Shown here one piece after another: positions 37,097-44,257 of a stretch of DNA of 64,000 nucleotides (positions within the stretch are counted from its first letter, which is position 1; the number at the start of each line of letters is the position of its first letter). The notes beneath the pieces are model-generated. The model was not told the DNA's origin and ran no database searches. It worked only from the letters and a program-made list of their open reading frames with translations. A program made the translations under genes and the position numbers. The stretch is from NCBI RefSeq assembly GCF_000316625.1, contig NC_019676.1, positions 2,684,501-2,748,500 of the forward strand. Direction: 5' to 3'. This DNA is from Nostoc sp. PCC 7107. GTDB lineage: Bacteria; Cyanobacteriota; Cyanobacteriia; Cyanobacteriales; Nostocaceae.

Positions 37097-37513
37097 TTAT
37101 TCAAAAACATATTTTTCTGCCACTTTCCAATAGCGTGAGAAACGCTTCAAATCGATATAGCCGTCATATTCAAAAAATGGTTCGACTGCCAATATTTCCA
37201 ATTTTACCGAACGTTCTATTGCGTCACAGATATCATCAAATCTGGGGCTGGGGCTTGCGGCTGTCACTACTAAATTGGCATGATTCTCTTGGGCAAAGGT
37301 TGAAATTTCTTGGGCTACATTACCCCGGCGAATTTCAACTGGCAATTCTAGCAAGCATTCATAAATAAAGGCGATGCGTTTGAGGCTTAATTGCCATTCT
37401 TCAATCAAAGCATCGTCCCAAACCCAAATTGCCGGGGCATTGGGGTATGCTTGAAGCGCTGGGTTGGTTGGGCTGAGACAGTCGCCGTGTATCCAAATAA
37501 TTGGGTTATTCAT
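37097..37513 (-). CDS. Photolyase-like alpha/beta domain protein (stand-alone)
   Basis: Protein of 138 residues that resembles only the N-terminal antenna (alpha/beta) domain of cryptochrome/photolyase proteins. It begins NNPIIWIHGDCLSPTNPAL and contains the segment AIWVWDDALIEEWQLS, similar to the photolyase start. The start ATG overlaps the stop of the upstream FAD-domain gene by four bases (ATGA). The two genes together thus encode a photolyase split in two and in reversed order. A cofactor or repair role is inferred. Confidence 0.75.
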   Translation of the reverse strand: MNNPIIWIHGDCLSPTNPALQAYPNAPAIWVWDDALIEEWQLSLKRIAFIYECLLELPVEIRRGNVAQEISTFAQENHANLVVTAASPSPRFDDICDAIERSVKLEILAVEPFFEYDGYIDLKRFSRYWKVAEKYVFE

Positions 37514-38409
37514 TTTTTCCCTTTCTTACCATGCTGCCAATTTTGACTATTTGGTTTTTTGATAAATTCTCCTTGAGGAAACAACCGCTGTTCTAATTCT
37601 TCATAGCTACCTTCAAAATCACAGTGTCCATATAGAGGACATTTCTGGCAATAGACACCTTTGGTGTAGCGTTCTAAATTGTCGCGGTTGAAAAAATATG
37701 GTTTATGGCTAAAAGTACTAGCAACCCATTGCCAAGACATATTATTACTGGCAGGATCACCATCTAAAAGATGTTGTAAAAACCACTTAGCACCAGCTTG
37801 CCAACGAATATGCCGCCAATGCAAGATGTAAGCGGCTAACCACATGCGACTGTGGTTGTGTAAGTAGCCAGTTTCCCGTAATTCTTGGCTGAAGTTGTCG
37901 ATACAAACTCTGCCAGTGCTACCTGCTTGAATATCTGGTGGTAATTCTGCGGCATATTCTGGGGCTGTGTACCCGGTTTTGTATTCTTCTTGGTCTTGCC
38001 AGATGCCATTACCTAGTTTGGCATACAATCTCTGCCAATAATCCCGCCAGCCTAATTCGTTAATTAATTTAGTGGCATCCTCTAGCTGATCTACATTGTC
38101 TAACACGTAGTCACGAATTTCAGCTAGGCTCAAAACTCCATAGCGAATATAAGGTGAAAGTTTTGTCACTGCACCTGTTAAAAAGTTACGGGTTTTGCTG
38201 TAAGTGCTTGGGTCTACTTTTTGTAATGCTGTTTGGGCTGCTTTGCGTCCGCCAATAGAGTTGCTGATATGGTCGTCACGTTCTGCGGCTTGGGGGAAAT
38301 GTTCTCGCAGATAAGCTATCAATTCATCGCGTCCAGTAAATTTACGTAACATGAATAGAGATGATTGCAGTTGGGTTGGTGAACTTATATTTTGCACCAT
38401 TCTCAACAA
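37510..38409 (-). CDS. FAD-binding photolyase/cryptochrome domain protein (split photolyase)
   Basis: Protein of 299 residues equivalent to the C-terminal helical FAD domain of photolyases. Typical segments are LSPYIRYGVLSLAEIRDYV, ELGWRDYWQRLY, ETGYLHNHSRMWLAAYIL and DPASNNMSWQWVASTFSHK. Cys169, Cys254 and Cys257 (CxxC in VYCQKCP) and Cys263 recall the four-cysteine 4Fe-4S site of the FeS-BCP photolyases, though the last spacing differs. It overlaps the 3' alpha/beta domain gene (ATGA). It may repair UV lesions or act as a blue-light sensor; function is inferred. Confidence 0.83.
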   Translation of the reverse strand: MLRMVQNISSPTQLQSSLFMLRKFTGRDELIAYLREHFPQAAERDDHISNSIGGRKAAQTALQKVDPSTYSKTRNFLTGAVTKLSPYIRYGVLSLAEIRDYVLDNVDQLEDATKLINELGWRDYWQRLYAKLGNGIWQDQEEYKTGYTAPEYAAELPPDIQAGSTGRVCIDNFSQELRETGYLHNHSRMWLAAYILHWRHIRWQAGAKWFLQHLLDGDPASNNMSWQWVASTFSHKPYFFNRDNLERYTKGVYCQKCPLYGHCDFEGSYEELEQRLFPQGEFIKKPNSQNWQHGKKGKK

Positions 38410-38475
38410 ACTAGATAAAAGCGATCGCCAACTTCCGGTAAAATTTTGAGGCGCTCGCTATTTGATCAATACATT

Positions 38476-38955
38476 ATGAGTAACATTCCTCAAGTTGGAC
38501 AACCTGCACCAGCTTTTTCCACCCCTGACCAAAATGAAAATTTAGTTAGCCTAGATGATTTTAGCGGGCAATGGATTGTCCTTTATTTTTATCCCAAAGA
38601 TGACACCCCTGGTTGCACGACAGAAGCCCAAGATTTCACAGCATTACATTCAGAATTCAGTCAATTAGGAGCCAAAATTTTAGGTGTCAGTCTCGATTCT
38701 GCTAAGTCTCATTGCAAGTTTATCAACAAACATAACTTGTCAATTACGCTTTTGAGTGACCCAGAACATCAACTAGCAGACTCCTATGGTGCTTGGCAAT
38801 TAAAAAAGTTTATGGGCAAAGAATATATGGGAGTTGTGCGGTCAACTTTCCTAATTTCCCCAGATAAAATTATTGCTTATACTTGGCCGAATGTAAAAGC
38901 AAAAGGTCATGCACAAGCAGTATTCACAAAGTTGTCGGAATTAGCAAACAATTAG
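38476..38955 (+). CDS. Peroxiredoxin, BCP/PrxQ family
   Basis: Thiol peroxidase of about 159 residues that reduces peroxides, with thioredoxin as usual reductant. It starts MSNIPQVGQPAPAFSTPD at the ATG 38476. The peroxidatic Cys47 lies in YPKDDTPGCTTEAQDF. The common resolving Cys five residues later is Gln52, while Cys80 (SAKSHCKF) matches the alternative resolving position in helix alpha3. Divergent from the split-photolyase genes, with a 66-bp gap that carries a HIP1-like GCGATCGCC. Confidence 0.93.
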   Translation: MSNIPQVGQPAPAFSTPDQNENLVSLDDFSGQWIVLYFYPKDDTPGCTTEAQDFTALHSEFSQLGAKILGVSLDSAKSHCKFINKHNLSITLLSDPEHQLADSYGAWQLKKFMGKEYMGVVRSTFLISPDKIIAYTWPNVKAKGHAQAVFTKLSELANN

Positions 38956-39053
38956 ATATATCGCTTCTAATTTTAGTGAGATACAAGCAAGAATAGACTG
39001 CTTGCATAATTATTTTGTGGTATGATATCCCTCTTTTGTCACTTCATTTATAA

Positions 39054-40154
39054 TCAAAATAAAGCCATATAGATATCTTGAGAATTAGCATTCAGATAAG
39101 GGCGTTGTAATTCCACTTGCGATAGAGAAAATTGTTCAAGAATCGCTGTTATCCGATTAGCTGGTGTATCATTTCCTTGTCCCCAAGCCTCAAGCAAGCC
39201 ATTGGCGATAATTTGACAACGATGCGTTCCAAAACTCTCTAGTTCAGCAAATCTGCGATTGGGTTCTTCGGCGATCGCTAACCCAGGGGCGATAAACTTA
39301 GTAAATAAAGGTATTTCTGGTTGAAAATAAGATTCACACTCTGCATACATCCTTTCTAATACTGGGTGAATCGCTTCATAATTGTTTTTATCAAAGTAAA
39401 ACACTGCTGAATCATAGCGTTCGTAATCGGAAGGATTGTATAAGGCTTTAAATGAAAATGGAATCTCTAGAAAGTTAAGCTGTGTAGTCAAAGTTTCCAT
39501 AACTGCACCTGCACCTTCTGGAGTTACATTAAAGTAAACACGCACCAATCTTTCCCGATTTGTCGCACTTCCAGCGTTCGCTACTGCCATGTAAAAGCCA
39601 TTCTGGACAAGATTTTTGGGCATTTTAACTGCAACGTATTTACCCACCACAGGAAATTGGTTTTGAGGTAATAGATGACGGCTACGCTCAATTTGTAGAG
39701 TCAAACCATCCTTTTGTACTATTAAAGTGTTATCTAGATTTTCTTGTACTACCTGCCAATTGTAACTCCAGTAGCCATCACCTCGATTACTTTCATGTAG
39801 GCGTTCATAAAAAGCCACATCGACACCCAGTAATGTATTATTTTCGAGGTTTTGATGTAACGCCACATTGTTAGTTTCTGTATTGGCTATGAGAGAACTT
39901 TTTAGAGAGTTATTGTAATAAATGCCATAGAGGAAACCTCGTAATTGCAGACTTAAGAATTTTTTTTGTAGCGCCGCAGGTAATTGCTGAAAGCGAGAAA
40001 CTGCGGATTCTGGTAGTTCCAATGGTTTGTAGTCTGGGTGTTTAATACAATAAGCAGATTGAATTTCAATGTTATAAATAATGTCTTGTAATGATATCTG
40101 CAATGATTCAGGAATCTGTGAAAGTTGAGTGGCGATGGAATCTAACATTTGCAT
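39054..40154 (-). CDS. HopA1-domain protein, candidate class V lanthipeptide-type lyase (LanY-like)
   Basis: Soluble protein of 366 residues of the T3SS effector HopA1 family. FYERLHESNRGDGYWSYNW (residues 115-133) and LVRVYFNVTPEGAGAVMETL (about 203-222) followed by a FSFKALYNPSDYERYDSAV segment are the family blocks. HopA1-type proteins act as phospho-Ser/Thr lyases in class V lanthipeptide pathways, working with an APH-fold kinase. Here a kinase gene lies 290 bp upstream on the same strand, after a series of precursor genes. There is no type III secretion gene nearby, so a RiPP role is more likely than an effector role. Catalytic residues cannot be assigned by eye. Confidence 0.8.
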   Translation of the reverse strand: MQMLDSIATQLSQIPESLQISLQDIIYNIEIQSAYCIKHPDYKPLELPESAVSRFQQLPAALQKKFLSLQLRGFLYGIYYNNSLKSSLIANTETNNVALHQNLENNTLLGVDVAFYERLHESNRGDGYWSYNWQVVQENLDNTLIVQKDGLTLQIERSRHLLPQNQFPVVGKYVAVKMPKNLVQNGFYMAVANAGSATNRERLVRVYFNVTPEGAGAVMETLTTQLNFLEIPFSFKALYNPSDYERYDSAVFYFDKNNYEAIHPVLERMYAECESYFQPEIPLFTKFIAPGLAIAEEPNRRFAELESFGTHRCQIIANGLLEAWGQGNDTPANRITAILEQFSLSQVELQRPYLNANSQDIYMALF

Positions 40155-40240
40155 AAAAGCTTACCTATAATTGAAGAGGAATACAGAAGTCAGAATTCAG
40201 CAGTTAAAAGATATCTGAAAAGTCGAAAATTATACTAATT

Positions 40241-40290
40241 ACCCCTTTCCAAACCTCTACCCGTTTCGGGGAGAGGCTTTGCAACCTTCA
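40241..40290. repeat. Intergenic hairpin repeat (CTCTCCCCG type)
   Basis: An imperfect 10-bp stem (CCTCTACCCG / CGGGGAGAGG, 40254-40276) inside the 290-bp gap between the kinase and HopA1 genes. Related CTCTCCCCGTTTCGGGGAGAGG sequences are very common between Nostocales genes. It may interrupt or tune the transcript. Confidence 0.65.
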
Positions 40291-40444
40291 TTCCTTGTCT
40301 TAAACACGCTGCATGAACCTAGGGAAGGTGAGGCTTAGGGAATTGCTTTTTAAGACTTTGATGTTAGCGAAAATACTTCTCAGAGATATGCTTAGGAGGT
40401 AGAAGAAAATTCTTTTTCTACTCTCCTTTTTTCTTTCTGTAAGG

Positions 40445-41623
40445 TTAATTGCGAGATAAATTTGTGGGTAAAAGTTCTACAGCTTCCACGCCAAAGATTG
40501 TTTTTATAGATGCTTTGGGATTACACAACAAACTCTTAGCAACTTGAAGCATACAGATTCCCACATTGCCAAAAGTTTTTTCATGTTGGAGTCCGGCTTG
40601 AATAGCTGTAATTAAAGCTAAACCGCAAAACTGCATAACTCTTTCTAAGAAATCTGAACGAGTCTCTAAAATTTCTGGGAAATGCGCTAAATAAGTAGAC
40701 ATCAAGGCTGCAATGGAAGGCTGAACTATTTCTAAAGGTGTGGTAGCGAGACGTAATGACTCTTCAATTGCCATCGATTTACTGGTAGTCATACTATATA
40801 ACCAGAATTGCAGATAGCTGGCGATGAGCATTCCTAAATCATGCGCCGGATCTCCCCAATCCGCACGTTCCCAGTCAATCAAGCGAATCATACTTTCATC
40901 TGAAACAGAGTTATTTGCAATAGCTTCTTGCCAAGTTAAAGATAAAAGAATGTTGTTCAGCTTTAGGTCATGATGAGTTAAACAATAGCGGGTGTAAGAA
41001 CGGTTCAATTCGGCGATCGCCTGTCCCAAACTATCGTAACGTTGATAAAGGGTAAAAAATTTTAATCCCTCACTCGGAACCAAACCAAAAATTTCTGGGG
41101 TAATTCTCTCTAATCCTAGGGTGAGGTTGGGATTTTTTGGGTGAGATACTTGCTTGGCTTGGTGAAAAAATTGTTCATAGTCTGGATGTGTAATAGTAGC
41201 ACGGTGAATTAATGCCAAAGTCTTTCCAACTGCGATCGCAATATCACTAGGAAAGATATTTTCTCTCATGTAGAAATCAGCTAGATCCCGATAGTTATTA
41301 AGATAATTGAAAACAATAATAGAATTTTCAGCATCAAAATGCACTGCTTCTGAACAACACAAGCAAATATGATTCATATCAGGAAATTTTTGCAAAAACT
41401 GATGCACTCTCCATTCCGCAAAAAACTCTCCAGCCGTGTTTCCTTCTCGATTTAGGCGCTCTTGCTTAACTAGCAGTTGCCGATTATCAGGTAAAGTAAC
41501 TAACAAGTTAAAATTTTTAGCAGGCTTTGGCTCAATCTTACTTAATGACTGTTCTGCTTGAGTACAAAATCCCACAGTAAGCAAGTATTCAAAAACATTT
41601 TGAGAGCTTAGTAAAAATGGCAT
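40445..41623 (-). CDS. APH-fold kinase, candidate class V lanthipeptide-type kinase (LanK-like)
   Basis: Aminoglycoside phosphotransferase-fold protein of 392 residues. The catalytic loop is TRYCLTHHDLKLNNILL (catalytic Asp219, metal-binding Asn224). The second metal site is IRLIDWERADWGDPAHDLG (Asp250). An N-terminal lobe with the Lys strand (NRQLLVKQERLNREG) precedes these. Members occur in antibiotic resistance, choline phosphorylation and, in RiPP clusters, phosphorylation of precursor Ser/Thr. Here the precursors just upstream and HopA1 downstream favour the last role. It begins 67 bases after the stop of precursor D. An independent metabolic kinase role cannot be excluded. Confidence 0.8.
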   Translation of the reverse strand: MPFLLSSQNVFEYLLTVGFCTQAEQSLSKIEPKPAKNFNLLVTLPDNRQLLVKQERLNREGNTAGEFFAEWRVHQFLQKFPDMNHICLCCSEAVHFDAENSIIVFNYLNNYRDLADFYMRENIFPSDIAIAVGKTLALIHRATITHPDYEQFFHQAKQVSHPKNPNLTLGLERITPEIFGLVPSEGLKFFTLYQRYDSLGQAIAELNRSYTRYCLTHHDLKLNNILLSLTWQEAIANNSVSDESMIRLIDWERADWGDPAHDLGMLIASYLQFWLYSMTTSKSMAIEESLRLATTPLEIVQPSIAALMSTYLAHFPEILETRSDFLERVMQFCGLALITAIQAGLQHEKTFGNVGICMLQVAKSLLCNPKASIKTIFGVEAVELLPTNLSRN

Positions 41624-41690
41624 AGTGTTAGATATTTTTCAAGTTAGCTAAAAGAATCAAATAGTCAGAATTTTAACTATGATGCAGCAG

Positions 41691-41936
41691 TTAAAATAAG
41701 CTGAATACAGAACGGGTAGTTTTATTCCTAGTAATTTTGAAGGATTTTGTTATTAAAGAAATATTGTAAATAGCATAAGCTGATAGGACAAAATTCAATA
41801 GGTTGTAAGCAAAGTCAAGAATTTGCTGCAATTCAGATTCACCACCATATATAGACAGAGAATCTAAATCATTCACTTCGGTCAGGTAGCTTTCTAAGTC
41901 ACTAAAACTTAGTTCATCAATAATAATTTTTGCCAT
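41691..41936 (-). CDS. Precursor-like peptide D (81 aa)
   Basis: Small protein starting MAKIIIDELSFSDLESYLTE, with a GG site in SLSIYGGESELQ near residue 31-32. The leader is similar in pattern to peptides A-C (hydrophobic-acidic N-terminus ending in a Gly-Gly site) but diverged. The part after GG is hydrophobic (LLNFVLSAYAIYNISLITKS) with a basic, Ser/Thr-rich tail. It contains no Cys. It is next to the kinase gene and possibly in its transcript. The ribosome binding site is weak. Confidence 0.6.
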   Translation of the reverse strand: MAKIIIDELSFSDLESYLTEVNDLDSLSIYGGESELQQILDFAYNLLNFVLSAYAIYNISLITKSFKITRNKTTRSVFSLF

Positions 41937-42049
41937 TTCATCATTCCCAGATAAAGATATGGCTGACTCTCATAGATTTGATAATTACTCAAGATGATTT
42001 TTTCCAAATCTATAAGAGCCATTTACCTTAGTTGTAAACTACAAATTTA

Positions 42050-42307
42050 TTAGTAATTATACTTACTGAAAGACTTGGCTATGCTAAAAATATGCTGGAT
42101 AGCATAGACAACAACAAATCCTTCAATGAGCTTATTAAATACGCTGATATATGAATCTGAGCCATATCCGTAGTCAGCATAATTGGCATTATTACCACCA
42201 TGTGCAGCACTCAGATCAACATCACTGAGATCATTAAGAAAACTTTCGGAATCTTGGAATAATTGAGAGCCAGCAATATTTAGTTCAGAAAGGGTAATGT
42301 TAGCCAT
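42050..42307 (-). CDS. Precursor peptide C (85 aa)
   Basis: Starts MANITLSELNIAGSQLFQDS at the ATG 42307, preceded by AAAGGAC; a longer frame from 42355 carries 16 extra codons without conservation. The leader (residues 1-36) ends in AAHGG. The remainder includes YADYGYGSDSYIS, then the conserved FNKLIEGFV and AIQHIFSIAKSFS block. It has no Cys. Very similar in the leader to A and B, so all three form one precursor family. Confidence 0.8.
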   Translation of the reverse strand: MANITLSELNIAGSQLFQDSESFLNDLSDVDLSAAHGGNNANYADYGYGSDSYISVFNKLIEGFVVVYAIQHIFSIAKSFSKYNY

Positions 42308-42353
42308 AACTTTGTCCTTTAAAACTTGGTTGTAATCAGGTTTATTTGCAGAC

Positions 42354-42377
42354 AATAAAGCTAGATTTTGCTTTATT
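42354..42377. terminator. Hairpin between precursor genes B and C
   Basis: AATAAAGC and GCTTTATT form a perfect 8-bp stem with an 8-base loop on the minus strand, ahead of precursor C. It could be an attenuator or a processing site. Confidence 0.5.
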
Positions 42378-42506
42378 ATTAAGACGCTGACTCATACAAA
42401 TTCTCTAATTAAAGCTTGAGAAATACAGCCTGCATACTCTACAAAATGTCAAATGCAGGCTGATTGATTGGATGTTTACAGAGAATAGTACTAAATGACA
42501 AAGCTA

Positions 42507-42764
42507 TTAATAGCCAGAGACACCGTAGCCGCCTTGGCTGAAGGATTTAGCTATACCATAGATATGTTGGATAGCATAGACACCAACATATCCTTCAATC
42601 AACTTATTGAATCCGTAAAAGTCGCTAACATAACTATTAGAGTTATTCTCAGCACCATGTGTAGCGATCGCATCAACATCGCTCAGGTCATTTAAGAAGC
42701 TTTCGGAATCTTGGAACAATTGAGAACCAGCAGCGTTTAATGCTGAAAGAGTAATATTTGCCAT
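42507..42764 (-). CDS. Precursor peptide B (85 aa)
   Basis: Starts MANITLSALNAAGSQLFQDS, with AGGA eight to ten bases upstream of the ATG. The leader ends near DAIATHGAENN; unlike A and C it has a single Gly at the predicted cleavage site. The core shares FNKLIEGYVGVYAIQHIYG and the C-terminus GGYGVSGY with A. No Cys. Nucleotide identity with A in the 3' half is very high, suggesting recent duplication. It contains Ser residues in the core (two in KSFS, others in NSNSYVS) that a kinase and lyase could dehydrate. Confidence 0.8.
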   Translation of the reverse strand: MANITLSALNAAGSQLFQDSESFLNDLSDVDAIATHGAENNSNSYVSDFYGFNKLIEGYVGVYAIQHIYGIAKSFSQGGYGVSGY

Positions 42765-42815
42765 GATTTTATCCTCAAAAAATTGCTGACAATTGATAAT
42801 TTGTGCGGGGAATTA

Positions 42816-42852
42816 AGCTATCTTTCGCATTATGGTTAAGCGAAAGGTAGCT
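42816..42852. terminator. Hairpin between precursor genes A and B
   Basis: AGCTATCTTTCGC and GCGAAAGGTAGCT form a 13-bp stem with one wobble pair. It sits between A and B and may attenuate or protect the transcript so that the first peptide gene is expressed most. Confidence 0.55.
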
Positions 42853-42899
42853 CAATAGTAAATTACAGAAAGATAGCTTAATAATAAATTACAAAGCTA

Positions 42900-43145
42900 T
42901 TAGTAGCCGGAGACACCGTAGCCGCCTTTGCTGAAAGATTTAGCTATGCCATAGACATGTTGGATAGCATAAACATCAACAAATCCTTCAATCAACTTAT
43001 TGAATCCAAAGCCGTCGTAGCCATAGCCATAGCCAGAACCACCAGCGATCGCATCAACATCGCTTAAGTCATTTAAGAAGCTTTCAGAACCTTGGAACAG
43101 TTGAGAACCAGCAGCATTTAATTCTGAAAGAGTGATATTTGCCAT
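42900..43145 (-). CDS. Precursor peptide A (81 aa)
   Basis: Starts MANITLSELNAAGSQLFQGS, with AGGAGG just upstream (the best ribosome binding site of the family). The leader ends in VDAIAGG, a Gly-Gly type site. The core begins SGYGYGYDGFGFNKLIEGFV, then AIQHVYGIAKSFSKGGYGVSGY-type residues; Gly/Tyr-rich at both ends with a hydrophobic middle. No Cys. It is the leading gene of the A-B-C-D series on the minus strand. Confidence 0.8.
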   Translation of the reverse strand: MANITLSELNAAGSQLFQGSESFLNDLSDVDAIAGGSGYGYGYDGFGFNKLIEGFVDVYAIQHVYGIAKSFSKGGYGVSGY

Positions 43146-43774
43146 GATTTCCTCCTAATACAATTGCTTGTCATCAAGTTGTTTTCGTGGGCAATTAAGC
43201 TGTGTTTTGCTTAACCGTTAATGCAATTTTTATTTATGCAAACTATAAAAGTCAACGCTACAAACACCTTTATAAAGACTCAAATAAATGTCTTAGGTCT
43301 TTTTATAATTTTAGATTTTACACGTCCAATAATTTTGAATTGGTAGTAATATCAATAATTAAGGTTAACAAGGTATATAGCTTGAAGTTTATCGAAGTTG
43401 CTGTATGGGTAATACTATTTACTTGAATAACGGGATAAATAATTTGTCAAGAGCGCAAAATCTGCACTTTTACGATAAATGTATATATATGATAATTTTC
43501 TCACAATACTATTAGCTATCTACATACATCATAAAAATGATAATTATAATTATTTGCATAAAAAATCATACGTTCTCATACTGCCTGAATTGAGAACGTA
43601 CGACTATTAATAAAATAATTTGGCTGAAAAATGCTGCTTGCCAATAAATTAATATTGATGAGCAGCAACATAAAATATACAGAAATCGCATGAGTCAAGA
43701 GATAAAATGATCAATTTCTCCTGACTTTTTTATTCTGGGTACTAACTTTCTGAGCAAAAGCATATCGCCCAGAA
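43146..43774. other. AT-rich region between precursor genes A and E
   Basis: About 630 bases without a supportable gene. It should contain the promoter of the precursor A series. A 10-bp stem (TACGTTCTCA / TGAGAACGTA, 43569-43600) and a stem-loop at about 43691-43728 (AGTCAAGAGA / TCTCCTGACT) followed by TTTTTT on the plus strand are visible. A short plus-strand frame at 43202-43426 lacks a start context and conservation and is rejected. Confidence 0.6.
43569..43600. terminator. 10-bp stem-loop
   Basis: TACGTTCTCA pairs perfectly with TGAGAACGTA over a 12-base loop, flanked by A/T-rich sequence. It lies downstream of precursor E on the minus strand and may end that transcript. Confidence 0.5.
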
Positions 43775-44038
43775 TTAATAATAAACGTAATTGTCGTATG
43801 GTTGTCGCAGACCATAACTATTATTAGGTTGTTGTTGTTGCTGCTGCTGCTGTCTTAGTTGATTTGACACACCCTGAAGAATGTCATTGATATTTTGTTG
43901 CAGCTTTAATAAATCACTAGTGTCGATTGTGATTGTACTTGCACCTGCCTCTACAGTTCTGGCTTCCCAAGCAGTTAGTTCAGTAATATGCTGCTCGTTA
44001 TTATTGAGATAAAGGTCTGATATTGTTATTCTTGCCAT
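43775..44038 (-). CDS. Precursor-like peptide E with poly-Gln tract (87 aa)
   Basis: Starts MARITISDLYLNNNEQHITE, with GGAGG a few bases upstream. The N-terminus resembles the leader pattern of the other peptides (M-A-x-I-T-hydrophobic, acidic stretch ITELTAWEARTVEAG with a single Gly). The C-terminus has a run of eight Gln encoded by CAA/CAG repeats (43829-43852) followed by PNNSYGLRQPYDNYVYY. No Cys. It is transcribed in the same direction but 630 bp upstream of A, so probably from its own promoter. It is related to the others only in the leader pattern, so I call it precursor-like. Confidence 0.6.
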   Translation of the reverse strand: MARITISDLYLNNNEQHITELTAWEARTVEAGASTITIDTSDLLKLQQNINDILQGVSNQLRQQQQQQQQPNNSYGLRQPYDNYVYY

Positions 44039-44257
44039 TGATTTTACCTCCGCAAATACGGTAATCCTAATTAGTGTAGCTATACCTAAAATCTAGCTAC
44101 ACAATATCTAAAATGTCTCTCTTATATTTTGTATACGCATTTAAAAAATTCAAGATTTTTTAGTTGATTTTTTAGACACAATTCAAGGAGTTTCGTCTAT
44201 AAAAGCAAAAAGTTCATCGTAATGTAAGTTTTTATGTCCAGAGTCTCATTAGGAATT

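Noticed and set aside
39054-40154. HopA1-domain protein as a type III secretion effector
   Set aside because: No secretion genes exist nearby and free-living cyanobacteria lack type III systems of this kind; the kinase and precursor context favours a RiPP lyase role.
41691-43145. Nif11-type or nitrile hydratase leader RiPP precursors
   Set aside because: The leaders do not show the Nif11 or NHLP patterns and no matching radical SAM or LanM gene is present.
43202-43426. Plus-strand frame of 74 codons between precursor genes
   Set aside because: AT-rich, no ribosome binding site, odd composition, and located in the likely promoter region of precursor A.
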